From assembly GCA_016195115.1 (NCBI GenBank), contig JACQAI010000117.1, forward strand, positions 1 through 10,094: DNA of 10,094 bases. The letters run 5' to 3'. A program made the translations under genes and the position numbers. The stretch is from Pseudomonadota bacterium. GTDB taxonomy: Bacteria > Pseudomonadota > Alphaproteobacteria > Elsterales > Elsteraceae. Under the pieces are notes generated by a model. The model saw only the letters and a program-made list of their open reading frames with translations, did no database searches and was not told where the DNA came from. The first letter of the stretch is position 1, and every line of letters begins with the position of its first letter. Of the stretch, positions 1 through 6,335 are shown piece by piece.

Positions 1-755
1 GCGGCGAGATGCTCGACCGACGGGTGCTGCACCGGAAACCGCGCGGTCGGCACCGCGGCGCCGATCGGCTCGTGCCAGTGCTGCTCGGCCGGTCCGAGGA
101 AGAACACCGGCACGTTGCCGTTCTGGGCGAGCACGCGCGCGATGCCGACATAGTCGTTGACCGGCCAGGCGCGGCTGAGCTCGGGCGCGCCGGGGGCCAG
201 CCCGACATAGGTCGGCCCGCGCGGCAGCAGCGCGCGCGCGGCGGCGCGCGCGTCTTGGGTCAGCGCCAGCGGCGCCGCTGGCCGCGCCGGCGTGCCGCTC
301 GCGAGCTCGATCAGTTGGAGCAGCCGCGCGACGTCGGAGGCCGACGCCGGCAGGCGCTGCGCCGGCTTGCGCTCGGACAGGAAGAAGTCGGCGCTGCCCG
401 ACAGGAAGTGCCGGCTGTGGATGCGCTTGAGCGCCAGCGCCGTCAACAGGCGGCGCTGGCCGTCGATCACCAGGTCGAACTGCTCGCCGGCGAGTGGCCG
501 CGCCAAAAGATCGCCCAGCCGTCCGGCCAGCGGCACGGTGTCGATCACGCGATCGATCAAACCCTGGGCGAGCGGCAGCAGCGCGCCGCGGAACGAGCTC
601 GGTCCCTGACCGGCGAACCAGGCCAGCTGGCCGGTCGGAAAGGCGTGACGCAAGGCGCGCAGATAGGGCAGGCGCGCGAGATCGTCCTCGATCGAATCCT
701 GGCTCACGAAGGTGAGTATGCGGGGAGTCGCGGGGAGCTCGAGTGGCTGCGCCAT
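1..755 (-). CDS. Glycosyltransferase family 9 protein (heptosyltransferase-like), 3' end cut by window edge
   Basis: No stop is met before the window edge, so about 251 N-terminal residues are visible and the C-terminus is missing. Family 9 enzymes (ADP-heptose:LPS heptosyltransferases and relatives) are GT-B fold proteins that add sugars to lipopolysaccharide or other surface glycans at the inner face of the inner membrane. The N-terminal Rossmann half carries LARLPYLRALRHAFP (residues 26-40) and FDLVIDGQ (93-100), where the family usually has an 'FDLVIDLQ'-like strand. The start of the donor-binding half is YVGLAPGAPELSRAWP (183-198) followed by VPVFFLGPAEQHW (215-227), matching the family's 'PG...K.WP' and 'vfllGp.E' signature. 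The common lysine before WP is replaced by SRA. The start chosen is the ATG at 755; it has no clear Shine-Dalgarno and the frame stays open upstream. The acceptor sugar cannot be told. The gene lies 135 bp downstream of the esterase gene on the same strand. Confidence 0.82.
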   Translation of the reverse strand, partial: MAQPLELPATPRILTFVSQDSIEDDLARLPYLRALRHAFPTGQLAWFAGQGPSSFRGALLPLAQGLIDRVIDTVPLAGRLGDLLARPLAGEQFDLVIDGQRRLLTALALKRIHSRHFLSGSADFFLSERKPAQRLPASASDVARLLQLIELASGTPARPAAPLALTQDARAAARALLPRGPTYVGLAPGAPELSRAWPVNDYVGIARVLAQNGNVPVFFLGPAEQHWHEPIGAAVPTARFPVQHPSVEHLA

Positions 756-890
756 TTGGGTCGACGGATGCGGAAGGACGGCGCGCGCGACCCTGGGCAA
801 TCCGGCGCGATTTGGCAAGCGCGCAAACAGCCTAGCGGAGCTCTCGACGCACCGGTCGCAGAGGCTGTGGCGACGGAAGGAGCCGTTGTG

Positions 891-1715
891 CTATCGCGCG
901 CCAGCCTGTTTGTGAACGAACGCCTTGATCAGGTCGAGCGCGCGCAGCGAGGCCGCCGAGGTCGGATCGCGCGACACGAAGGTGTGCGGCTGGCCCTCGA
1001 ACTTCTCCAACGTGGCGGTGCCGCCACGCTGGCGATAGGCGGCGACGAAATTGTCCGCCATGTCGGGGGTCAGGTTGTCGTCGTTGGTGCCTTGGAGCAC
1101 CAGCGCCGGCGGCAGCTCGACCGCCTCGCCGCGCTCGAGGATGCGCTGCGGGTTGCCCTCCGCCATGGCGTCCTCGGACGGCCAGAATTGATGGTGGGCG
1201 TTGACCAGCCGGTCGTTGCCGCGCGCCTTGACGGCGTGGTAGCGCGCCAACGGATCGGCGACCGGCCAGCACGCGACGATCCAGGGCAGGCGCGCGTCGT
1301 GGCCGATCGGCAGCTGCAGCGCCGCATAACGCGGATCGTGCGGCTTGAGGGTGCTGAGCAGCAGCAGATGGCCGCCGCTCGAGGTGCCGAGCCCACCGAC
1401 CAGGTCGGGCCGGCTGCCGAGCCGGACGGCATTGGCCTTGAGCCAGCGCACGCCGAAATTGACGTCGGCGACCGCGGTTGGATAGGTCGCCGCGGGCGGC
1501 ATGCGAAAGTCGATCGACGCCACCAGCACGCCGGCGGCCGCGAGCGCCTTGGCGATGTCGACGTTGTTCAAGCGGTCGCCGCCGGTCCAGGCGCCGCCGT
1601 GGACCTCGAGCACGGCCGGGAACGGCCCGCTGCCGCTCGGCCGGTAGAGCCGCGCCAGCAGCGGTTTGTCGTCGGGACGCTGATACTCGAGATCTTCGAC
1701 CTGGAAATCCGCCAT
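891..1715 (-). CDS. Alpha/beta-hydrolase fold esterase/lipase
   Basis: This 274-residue protein has all the landmarks of an alpha/beta-hydrolase carboxylesterase. The oxyanion-hole motif HGGAW is at 39-43. The nucleophile elbow GTSSG is at 110-114, with Ser112 as the likely nucleophile. The probable acid Asp212 lies in QGTNDDN, and the catalytic His244 in GQPHTF. The length suits the single-domain BD-FAE / acetyl-esterase-like group with HGGxW. There is no signal peptide or membrane segment, so it should be cytoplasmic and hydrolyse a soluble ester; the substrate is unknown. The ATG at 1715 is preceded by GAGGGTGA at a suitable distance, and a sigma70-like promoter lies 36 bp further up. The next gene downstream on the same strand is the glycosyltransferase, but the 135-bp gap makes a shared operon uncertain. 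Catalytic-triad assignment is by motif, not by structure. Confidence 0.88.
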   Translation of the reverse strand: MADFQVEDLEYQRPDDKPLLARLYRPSGSGPFPAVLEVHGGAWTGGDRLNNVDIAKALAAAGVLVASIDFRMPPAATYPTAVADVNFGVRWLKANAVRLGSRPDLVGGLGTSSGGHLLLLSTLKPHDPRYAALQLPIGHDARLPWIVACWPVADPLARYHAVKARGNDRLVNAHHQFWPSEDAMAEGNPQRILERGEAVELPPALVLQGTNDDNLTPDMADNFVAAYRQRGGTATLEKFEGQPHTFVSRDPTSAASLRALDLIKAFVHKQAGAR

Positions 1716-1750
1716 CTCGTCACCCTCGCGCGGCAGCCGCGTGTCCTACC

Positions 1751-1780
1751 ATTAAATCGCTGTCATGAACCCGATGTCAT
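1751..1780 (-). promoter_or_regulatory. Sigma70-like promoter of the esterase gene
   Basis: Read on the minus strand there is a -35 element ATGACA (1775-1780, 5 of 6 to consensus), an 18-bp spacer and a -10 element TTTAAT (1751-1756, 5 of 6). Transcription would begin near 1744, giving a leader of about 30 nt that contains the GAGGGTGA ribosome site. The stretch stands out as AT-rich in an otherwise very GC-rich region. A second ATGACA (1761-1766, minus strand) lies inside the spacer. The element is predicted from sequence only. Confidence 0.45.
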
Positions 1781-1841
1781 TAGGCGGCGGCCCGCCTCCG
1801 CGCTCTTATAGCAAATACGCATCGAATGCGCGGGGGACGCC

Positions 1842-2096
1842 ATGAAGTTCCTGGCGAGTGCTGCGGTACTGGTACTGGGGGGTGCGCTCGCGGGGTGCGT
1901 CGAGCAGCCCTGGATGGGCTACGACGAGACCCCGCCGGCGGCTGTCTACTACCAGCCGGTCGCGGCGGTCTACCGGACGCAACTCGGCTGCGCCGACTGT
2001 CGCGAGCATCGGCATGCGGCGAACAGCGCGCACCGCGGGCATCACGAGGCCAAGAATTCCAAGCACGCCAAACGGCACGGCGACGAGCGGCGCTGA
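1842..2096 (+). CDS. Small histidine-rich lipoprotein
   Basis: This 84-residue protein begins with a lipoprotein signal peptide: MK, a hydrophobic stretch (3-15), then the lipobox LAGC with the lipidated cysteine at position 19. The mature part is about 66 residues. It opens with a Pro/Tyr-rich segment (residues 23-45) and continues with a CxxC pair (Cys50 and Cys53) directly followed by EHRH. The tail is Lys/Arg/His-rich (56-84), with nine histidines in all after residue 54. The protein should be anchored in the envelope. His-rich tails and CxxC suggest metal or haem binding, but I recognise no named family. The ATG at 1842 follows CGGGGGAC, a plausible ribosome site; an ATG at 1826 opens another frame and is rejected. 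The gene is divergent from the esterase and ends 10 bp before the phoB stop, tail to tail. The coding call rests on the clear signal peptide. Confidence 0.72.
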   Translation: MKFLASAAVLVLGGALAGCVEQPWMGYDETPPAAVYYQPVAAVYRTQLGCADCREHRHAANSAHRGHHEAKNSKHAKRHGDERR

Positions 2097-2106
2097 CGCG
2101 GCTAGC

Positions 2107-2802
2107 CTAGGCGGCGACCGGCGGATCGAGCGCGTAGCCGGCCGAGCGTACGGTGCGGATCGGATCGCGCTCGTCGTCGCCGTTGAGCGCGCGGCGCAGC
2201 CGGCGGATGTGGACGTCGACCGTGCGCGGCTCGACGTAGACGTCGGCACCCCACACCGCGTCCAGGAGCTGCTCGCGGCTGAACACCCGGCCAGGGTGCT
2301 CGAGCAGGTAGCGCAGCAGGCGGAATTCGGTCGGGCCCAGATGGATGTCGCGGCCGTTGCGCTTGACGCGGTGGCCGGCGAGGTCCATCAGCACGTCATC
2401 GCAGCGCAGCACCTCGGCCTCGGCACCTGGGCGCGACCGGCGCATCACCGCGCGCACGCGGGCCATCAGCTCTGACGGCGAGAACGGCTTGGTCACGTAG
2501 TCGTCGGCGCCGCTGTTGAGGCCGCGGATCTTGTCGCCCTCCTCGCCGCGCGCGGTCAGCATGATGATCGGCATGTTGCGCGCCGTGGGCAGCCGGCGCA
2601 GCCGCCGGCAGACCTCGATGCCCGACAACAGCGGCAGCATCCAGTCGAGCAGCACCAGATCGGGCTTGCGCTCGGCGGCGACGATCAGGGCCTCCTCGCC
2701 GTCGCGCGCTTCGGCGACGCGAAAACCGTCGCGCTCGAGGTTGTAGCGCAGCAAGGTGCCGAGCGCGGCCTCGTCCTCGACCACCAGGACCAGGGGTTTC
2801 AT
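2107..2802 (-). CDS. phoB: Phosphate regulon response regulator PhoB
   Basis: This OmpR/PhoB-family response regulator (231 aa; E. coli PhoB is 229) activates phosphate-starvation genes after phosphorylation by PhoR. The receiver domain (about 1-122) has the acidic pair Glu9/Asp10, the phospho-acceptor Asp53 in LLDWML, Thr83 in MLTARGEE and Lys105 in TKPFSP. The LLDWMLP, MLTARGEE and GADDY-TKPFSP blocks are characteristic of PhoB rather than of other OmpR-type regulators. The winged-helix DNA-binding domain (about 130-227) has GPTEFRLL (156-163), the recognition helix RTVDVHIRRLRR (193-204) and TVRSAGYAL (217-225). The ATG at 2802 is chosen. A GTG at 2811 that overlaps the phoU stop as GTGA is in frame and would add three residues; neither has a Shine-Dalgarno, which fits translational coupling to phoU. 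An in-frame extension back to 3099 is only a shadow of phoU. Confidence 0.96.
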   Translation of the reverse strand: MKPLVLVVEDEAALGTLLRYNLERDGFRVAEARDGEEALIVAAERKPDLVLLDWMLPLLSGIEVCRRLRRLPTARNMPIIMLTARGEEGDKIRGLNSGADDYVTKPFSPSELMARVRAVMRRSRPGAEAEVLRCDDVLMDLAGHRVKRNGRDIHLGPTEFRLLRYLLEHPGRVFSREQLLDAVWGADVYVEPRTVDVHIRRLRRALNGDDERDPIRTVRSAGYALDPPVAA

Positions 2803-2807
2803 CGCGG

Positions 2808-3554
2808 TCACGACGTGCCCGGCTTGTCGAAGGCGTTGGTAGCGCCGGTCAGCGGATCGAGCACCGTGAAGCTGGTGGTGTCGCCCTTGGGCCGGGCCTC
2901 GGTCATCGGCGTGCCGTGCACGACGAAGTAGATCGTCTCGGCGATGTTGGTCGCGTGGTCGCCCATGCGCTCGATGTTCTTGGCGATGAACAGGATGTGG
3001 GTGCATGGCGTGATGTTGCGCGGGTCCTCCATCATGTAGGTCAGGAGCTCGCGGAACAGGCTGTTGTACATGCCGTCGACCTCCTCGTCGCGCGACCACG
3101 CGGCGTGCGCCTTGTCGGCGTCGCGCTCGGTGAAGGCGTCGAGCACGTCCTTGATGATCTGCTGGACCAGCTTGCCCATGCGCGGGATGCCGGACGCCAG
3201 GCGGACCGCCGGCACCTGGTTGAGCGCCATGGTGCGCTTGGCGACGTTCTTGGCGTAGTCGCCGATGCGCTCGAGGTCGGCGGCGATGCGCAGCGCGGCA
3301 ACGATCGCGCGCAGGTCCTTGGCCATCGGCTGGCGCAGCGCCAGCAGGCGGACGACGAACTCGTCGACTTCGCGGTTGAGTGCGTCGACCCGCGCGTCGC
3401 CGCCGATCACGGTCTCGGCGAGCGCCGAGTCGCGCTTCATCAAGGCCGTGATGGCGTCGCTGAGCTGGGCCTCGACCATGCCGCCCATCTGGGTCAAGAG
3501 CTTGTCGAGCCGGTCGAGCTCCTGGTCGTAGGATCTGGCGATGTGCTCGTTCAC
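2808..3554 (-). CDS. phoU: Phosphate signalling complex accessory protein PhoU
   Basis: PhoU is a cytoplasmic helical protein that links the Pst phosphate transporter to the PhoR kinase and holds the Pho response off when phosphate is plentiful. The 248-residue product has the two tandem three-helix PhoU repeats, each with its acidic metal-binding motif: LERIGDYAKN at 94-103 and IERMGDHATN at 194-203. The start is taken as GTG at 3554, giving (M/V)NEHIARSYDQEL, which is how alphaproteobacterial PhoU proteins usually begin. An AGGAAG lies rather far upstream (about 11 nt spacing). The frame stays open back to 3743, but that extension runs through the promoter region and has no family resemblance. 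Only 5 bp separate its stop from the phoB ATG, so phoU-phoB is one operon. A Pho-box-like site lies about 50 bp upstream. The pstB gene that usually precedes phoU is absent. Confidence 0.95.
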   Translation of the reverse strand: MNEHIARSYDQELDRLDKLLTQMGGMVEAQLSDAITALMKRDSALAETVIGGDARVDALNREVDEFVVRLLALRQPMAKDLRAIVAALRIAADLERIGDYAKNVAKRTMALNQVPAVRLASGIPRMGKLVQQIIKDVLDAFTERDADKAHAAWSRDEEVDGMYNSLFRELLTYMMEDPRNITPCTHILFIAKNIERMGDHATNIAETIYFVVHGTPMTEARPKGDTTSFTVLDPLTGATNAFDKPGTS

Positions 3555-3591
3555 GAGGATCGGGGCTTCCTGCCGCAGGGACGCCAGCTGT

Positions 3592-3622
3592 TTACTACCA
3601 AGTGATGACGAGATTGTGACAG
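3592..3622 (-). promoter_or_regulatory. Pho-box-like PhoB binding site with -10 element, upstream of phoU-phoB
   Basis: On the minus strand the sequence reads CTGTCAC (3616-3622), a 4-bp AT-rich spacer AATC, then TCGTCAT (3605-3611). This is the Pho-box plan of two 7-bp CTGTCAT repeats at an 11-bp period: 6 of 7 matches in the first copy and 5 of 7 in the second. A -10-like TAGTAA (3592-3597) follows 7 bp downstream and no -35 element is evident, as expected for a PhoB-activated promoter. It points toward phoU and sits about 50 bp upstream of its start. PhoB autoregulation of phoU-phoB is the inference. Confidence 0.5.
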
Positions 3623-3705
3623 CGCCCGCCGGCCGCCAAGGTCTTTTTGCCGGCTTGGGCGCGCGCCTTGCATCGCCCGGCCGGTGCGTCGGCTCGGATA
3701 AACCA

Positions 3706-3713
3706 GGGGAGGT
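3706..3713 (+). promoter_or_regulatory. Strong Shine-Dalgarno that fixes the start of the propeller gene
   Basis: GGGGAGGT ends 5 nt before the ATG at 3719. The frame also has an ATG at 3647 that would add 24 residues, but those residues have no likeness to the propeller fold and that ATG has no comparable ribosome site. The site therefore decides for 3719. Confidence 0.65.
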
Positions 3714-3718
3714 GGCTG

Positions 3719-4561
3719 ATGGACAGTCGAACCGACGGGGCATTCGGGCTGGTCGCGGTGCTCGGCGCGCGGCGCTACCGGGTCATCCATCCGTGGAACC
3801 GGACCGAGCTCGGCCATCTCAGCCAGCTCGCGGTCGATTCCGCCGGGCGGGTCTACGCCTTCCAGCGTACCGGCTCGCCCATTGTGGTTCTCAACCCCGA
3901 CGGCGAGTTCGTCGGCTCGTGGGGCAGCGGCGCGATCAGCGACGCCCACGGCATCTGCATCGCGCCCGACGACCGCGTCCTGCTGGTCGACCGCGACGCC
4001 CACCAGGTGCTGATCTTCGACACCGCCGGGCGGCTCCAGTCGACCATCGGCGAGCGCCACCGCCCGCGCTTCGGGGCGCCGTTCAATCACCCGACCGACA
4101 TCGCGGTGGCGCCCGACGGCGCGCTCTACGTCTCCGACGGCTACGGCAACGCCCACGTCCACTGCTTCGGTGCCGACGGCCGCCACCGGCTGACCTGGGG
4201 CGGCGTTGGCAGCGGCCCGGGCGAGTTCTCGACGCCCCACGGCGTCTGGGTGCAGCCCGACGGCCGGGTGCTGGTGTCCGACCGCGAGAACAACCGCATC
4301 CAGGTCTTCACCCCCGACGGCAAGTTCCTCACGGCGTGGGGCGAGCTCTACCACCCGATGGATATCTGGGGCGCGCCCGACGGCACCGTGTTCGTCACCG
4401 ACCAGGCGCCGCGCATCGTCGCCTTCGCGCCCGACGGCACCGTGCTCGGGCGCTGCAAGGTCGTCGCGACCATCGGCCACGGCATCTGGGGCGACCGCCA
4501 GGGCAACCTGTTCCAGTGCGAGCACACTGGCCGGCTGACCAAGCTCGAGCTGATGGATTAG
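3719..4561 (+). CDS. Six-bladed beta-propeller (NHL-repeat) protein resembling peptidylamidoglycolate lyase (PAL)
   Basis: The 280-residue protein is built of six NHL-type blades (about 30-67, 75-110, 122-160, 168-208, 212-245 and 250-277), with recurrent 'PDG-x-hydrophobic-x-V-x-D' turns. It resembles the PAL domain of eukaryotic peptide-amidating monooxygenase, a zinc-dependent lyase that cleaves alpha-hydroxyglycine peptides into an amide and glyoxylate. Recognisable blocks are AFQR (47-50, PAL 'FHRG'), AHGICIAPD and DAHQVLIF (76-84, 93-100), HPTDIAVAPDG with VSDGYGN (124-134, 138-144), and TPHGV with SDRENNRIQVF (172-176, 187-197). By position, His77, His174 and His254 would be the zinc ligands, Tyr142 and Arg50 the catalytic pair, and Arg189 the DREN arginine. 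There is no signal peptide or hydroxylase partner domain, so a cytoplasmic protein of unknown substrate is likely. The gene lies opposite to phoR and phoU, overlapping the phoR stop by 4 bp. Fold confidence is high; lyase function is only inferred. Confidence 0.85.
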   Translation: MDSRTDGAFGLVAVLGARRYRVIHPWNRTELGHLSQLAVDSAGRVYAFQRTGSPIVVLNPDGEFVGSWGSGAISDAHGICIAPDDRVLLVDRDAHQVLIFDTAGRLQSTIGERHRPRFGAPFNHPTDIAVAPDGALYVSDGYGNAHVHCFGADGRHRLTWGGVGSGPGEFSTPHGVWVQPDGRVLVSDRENNRIQVFTPDGKFLTAWGELYHPMDIWGAPDGTVFVTDQAPRIVAFAPDGTVLGRCKVVATIGHGIWGDRQGNLFQCEHTGRLTKLELMD

Positions 4562-5988
4562 CCGCCGGCCTCCGCGACTCGCGCGCCGGGTCGCGCGGCG
4601 GCGGCGGCCGGCAGGAACACGGTGAAGGTGCTGCCGCGACCGACCTCGCTCTCGATAGTGAGCGCGCCGCGGTGGCGGCTGACGATGTGCTTGACGATCG
4701 CCAAGCCGAGCCCGGTGCCGCCGGCCTGCTTGGAGCGCGCCGGGTCGACCCGATAGAAGCGCTCGGTCAGGCGCGGCAGGTGCTCGCGCTCGATGCCGTC
4801 GCCTTCGTCGGCGACCGCGACCGCGACCGCGCCGTGCGGCGCACGGGGAAAACCGGCGGGCAGGCGCGCCGGGCGCGTCGCGGCGATCCGCACCACCGAG
4901 CCGGGCCGGCCGTACTTGAGCGCGTTGTCGATCAGGTTCTGGAACAGCTGCGCGAGCTCGTCCTCGTCGGCGACCACGCGCGGCAGGCTGGCCGGGCAAT
5001 CGACCTGGAGGCGGACCTTGCGGCGCGCCGCCTGCAGCTCGAAGGTCGCCGCCAGGGTGGCCAAGATGGTGTCGAGCGCGACCGCCTGGGTCGGCGGCAG
5101 ATGTTCGTTGAGCTCGATGCGCGACAGCGACAGGAGATCGGCGACCAGCCGGCCCATGCGCGTCGCCTGCTCCTGCATGATGCCGAGGAAGCGGTCGCGG
5201 GCGTCTTCATCGTCCCGCGCGGGTCCGCGCAGGGTCTCGATGAAGCCGACCAGACTGGCGAGCGGCGTGCGCAGCTCATGGCTGGCGTTGGCGACGAAAT
5301 CGGCGCGCATCTGCTCGGCGCGGCGCAGGCTGGTGACGTCATGCATGGCGAGCAGCGCGGTCGTGCCGTCGGGCGCGCGCATCGGCAGCGGCTGCACGCC
5401 GACGCTGAAGTCGCGCTCGACCGGATCGGACAGGCTGAGGTCGACGACGCGCGCCGAACCGCCGGCGAGCACGGCGGCGACCGCGTCGAGGATGACGGGG
5501 TTGCGCAGCACGCTCGACAAATCGCGGCCGTCGAGTAGCTTGCCGAGCAGCAGCCGTGCCGACAGGTTGGCCCGCACGATGCGGCCGTTCTGATCGAGGG
5601 TCAGCAGCGGGTCGGGCACGCTGTCGAGCACCGACTCGCGGGTCTCGACCAGGGCGCGCAGCTCGTCGATCTGGTCGCGCCCCCAGCGATGCAGCTTGGT
5701 CAGCGCCGCGACCAGGTCGCGCGCGATGCCGTAGCGCCGCGCCGCCGCGGGCGGCTCGGCGCTGCCCCCGACCAGGTCTTCGCCGTAACCGCGCACCGCT
5801 TGCAGGATTGCGAGCTGGTGGCGGGTCAGCAGCGCCAACGCCGCGACCAGCGGGCCGAAGCCGAGCAACGCCGCCACCGGCTCCAGCCCGCCCCACAGCA
5901 CCAGCGCGCCGAGCACCAACGCACCCGGCGTCGCCACCGCCGCGGTGCCGCTCACGACCTGACTCAGCGCAACGTCCCGATTGGGCAT
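4558..5988 (-). CDS. phoR: Phosphate regulon sensor histidine kinase PhoR
   Basis: PhoR is the inner-membrane kinase that phosphorylates PhoB when phosphate is scarce. The 476-residue product has two closely spaced N-terminal membrane helices (about 14-34 and 36-55) with almost no periplasmic loop, as in other PhoR proteins. A linker and a PAS domain (about 118-225, starting near DSVPDPLLTLDQNGRIV) follow. The HisKA domain has FVANASHELRTPL with phospho-acceptor His237. The ATPase domain has N-box NLIDNALKYG (351-360), G1 DEGDGI (394-399), F-box RFYRVD (410-415) and G2 GGTGLGLA (423-430). The ATG at 5988 is chosen; a GTG at 6036 in the same frame would add 16 residues, and neither has a convincing ribosome site. 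The gene is separated from its partner phoU-phoB by the oppositely oriented propeller gene, and it has no obvious promoter of its own between the repeat element and its start. PhoR identity rests on domain order plus the neighbouring phoU-phoB. Confidence 0.93.
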   Translation of the reverse strand: MPNRDVALSQVVSGTAAVATPGALVLGALVLWGGLEPVAALLGFGPLVAALALLTRHQLAILQAVRGYGEDLVGGSAEPPAAARRYGIARDLVAALTKLHRWGRDQIDELRALVETRESVLDSVPDPLLTLDQNGRIVRANLSARLLLGKLLDGRDLSSVLRNPVILDAVAAVLAGGSARVVDLSLSDPVERDFSVGVQPLPMRAPDGTTALLAMHDVTSLRRAEQMRADFVANASHELRTPLASLVGFIETLRGPARDDEDARDRFLGIMQEQATRMGRLVADLLSLSRIELNEHLPPTQAVALDTILATLAATFELQAARRKVRLQVDCPASLPRVVADEDELAQLFQNLIDNALKYGRPGSVVRIAATRPARLPAGFPRAPHGAVAVAVADEGDGIEREHLPRLTERFYRVDPARSKQAGGTGLGLAIVKHIVSRHRGALTIESEVGRGSTFTVFLPAAAAARPGARVAEAGG

Positions 5989-6057
5989 CGCGCCACTCTG
6001 CGGTGCGCCGGCGCGTTCGTCTAGCGCGCCCGGCACCCGCCGCGCGGCACGGCCCTG

Positions 6058-6296
6058 TTGGGGGGATGGGGGGATGGCAGGAGGATCGAGGGGTGGCGCT
6101 CCCGCAGCCGTACGTAAGGGTCAACCGCAAAGACGCAAAGGAAGGGAATGCCGCGCTTCGCGCGGCGATCAACCCCGCACCGCGTCGGCGATCGGCAGCC
6201 GCTGCGCGCCGCGATCTCTTCGCGCCTTTGCCGTTCACCTTTGTAGCGGTGGGCGAGCGCCACCCCTCGATCCCCTGCCATCCCCCCATCCCCCAA
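6058..6296. repeat. MITE-like inverted-repeat element between maeB and phoR
   Basis: The 239-bp segment is bounded by near-perfect inverted repeats: left arm 6058-6101 (begins TTGGGGGGATGGGGGGATGG) and right arm 6255-6296. They differ only by about two single-base insertions over some 43 bp. Inside these, a weaker inverted similarity continues: CCGCAAAGACGCAAAGG (6125-6141) faces CCTTTGCCGTTCACC (6225-6239). The centre holds a 7-bp perfect hairpin, GCCGCGC / GCGCGGC with loop TTC (6150-6166). No gene is supported inside; its open frames are low-complexity. The 'CCGCAAAGACGCAAAGG' word is familiar to me from dispersed intergenic repeats of GC-rich proteobacteria. A non-autonomous mobile repeat is inferred; no target-site duplication is obvious. 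It fills almost all of the 347-bp maeB-phoR gap. Confidence 0.7.
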
Positions 6297-6335
6297 AAGG
6301 GGAGGTCCCGCTAGTGCGAACGCTGCAGCGTGGGC

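Noticed and set aside
871..888. Weak 6-bp hairpin just after the esterase stop, as a terminator
   Set aside because: The stem is short with a G-T pair and no T-tract follows on the minus strand.
1760..1780. CTGTCAT / ATGTCAT direct repeat as a Pho box before the lipoprotein gene
   Set aside because: The copies are 14 bp apart instead of 11, the + strand direction has no -10 at the expected distance, and the bases are better explained as the -35 and spacer of the esterase promoter.
9..1811. 600-codon open frame on the + strand
   Set aside because: It runs opposite to the glycosyltransferase and the esterase, both with clear family motifs. Its translation is Arg/Gly/Ala-rich low complexity, a usual antisense shadow in GC-rich coding DNA.
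2803..3099. N-terminal extension of PhoB
   Set aside because: The 99 extra residues are phoU read in another frame; PhoB proteins begin directly at the receiver domain.
3541..5538. 665-codon open frame on the + strand
   Set aside because: It overlaps phoU's start, the propeller gene in another frame, and antisense phoR; no domain is recognisable.
6060..6073. G-rich repeats at the left arm of the inverted-repeat element as a G-quadruplex
   Set aside because: Only two long G runs are present, followed by GG pairs, so it does not meet the four-run rule without splitting runs.
6320..6331. 12-bp perfect palindrome ACGCTGCAGCGT after the maeB stop
   Set aside because: It is isolated, without a loop or T-tract, and a single palindrome of this length is weak evidence for an operator.
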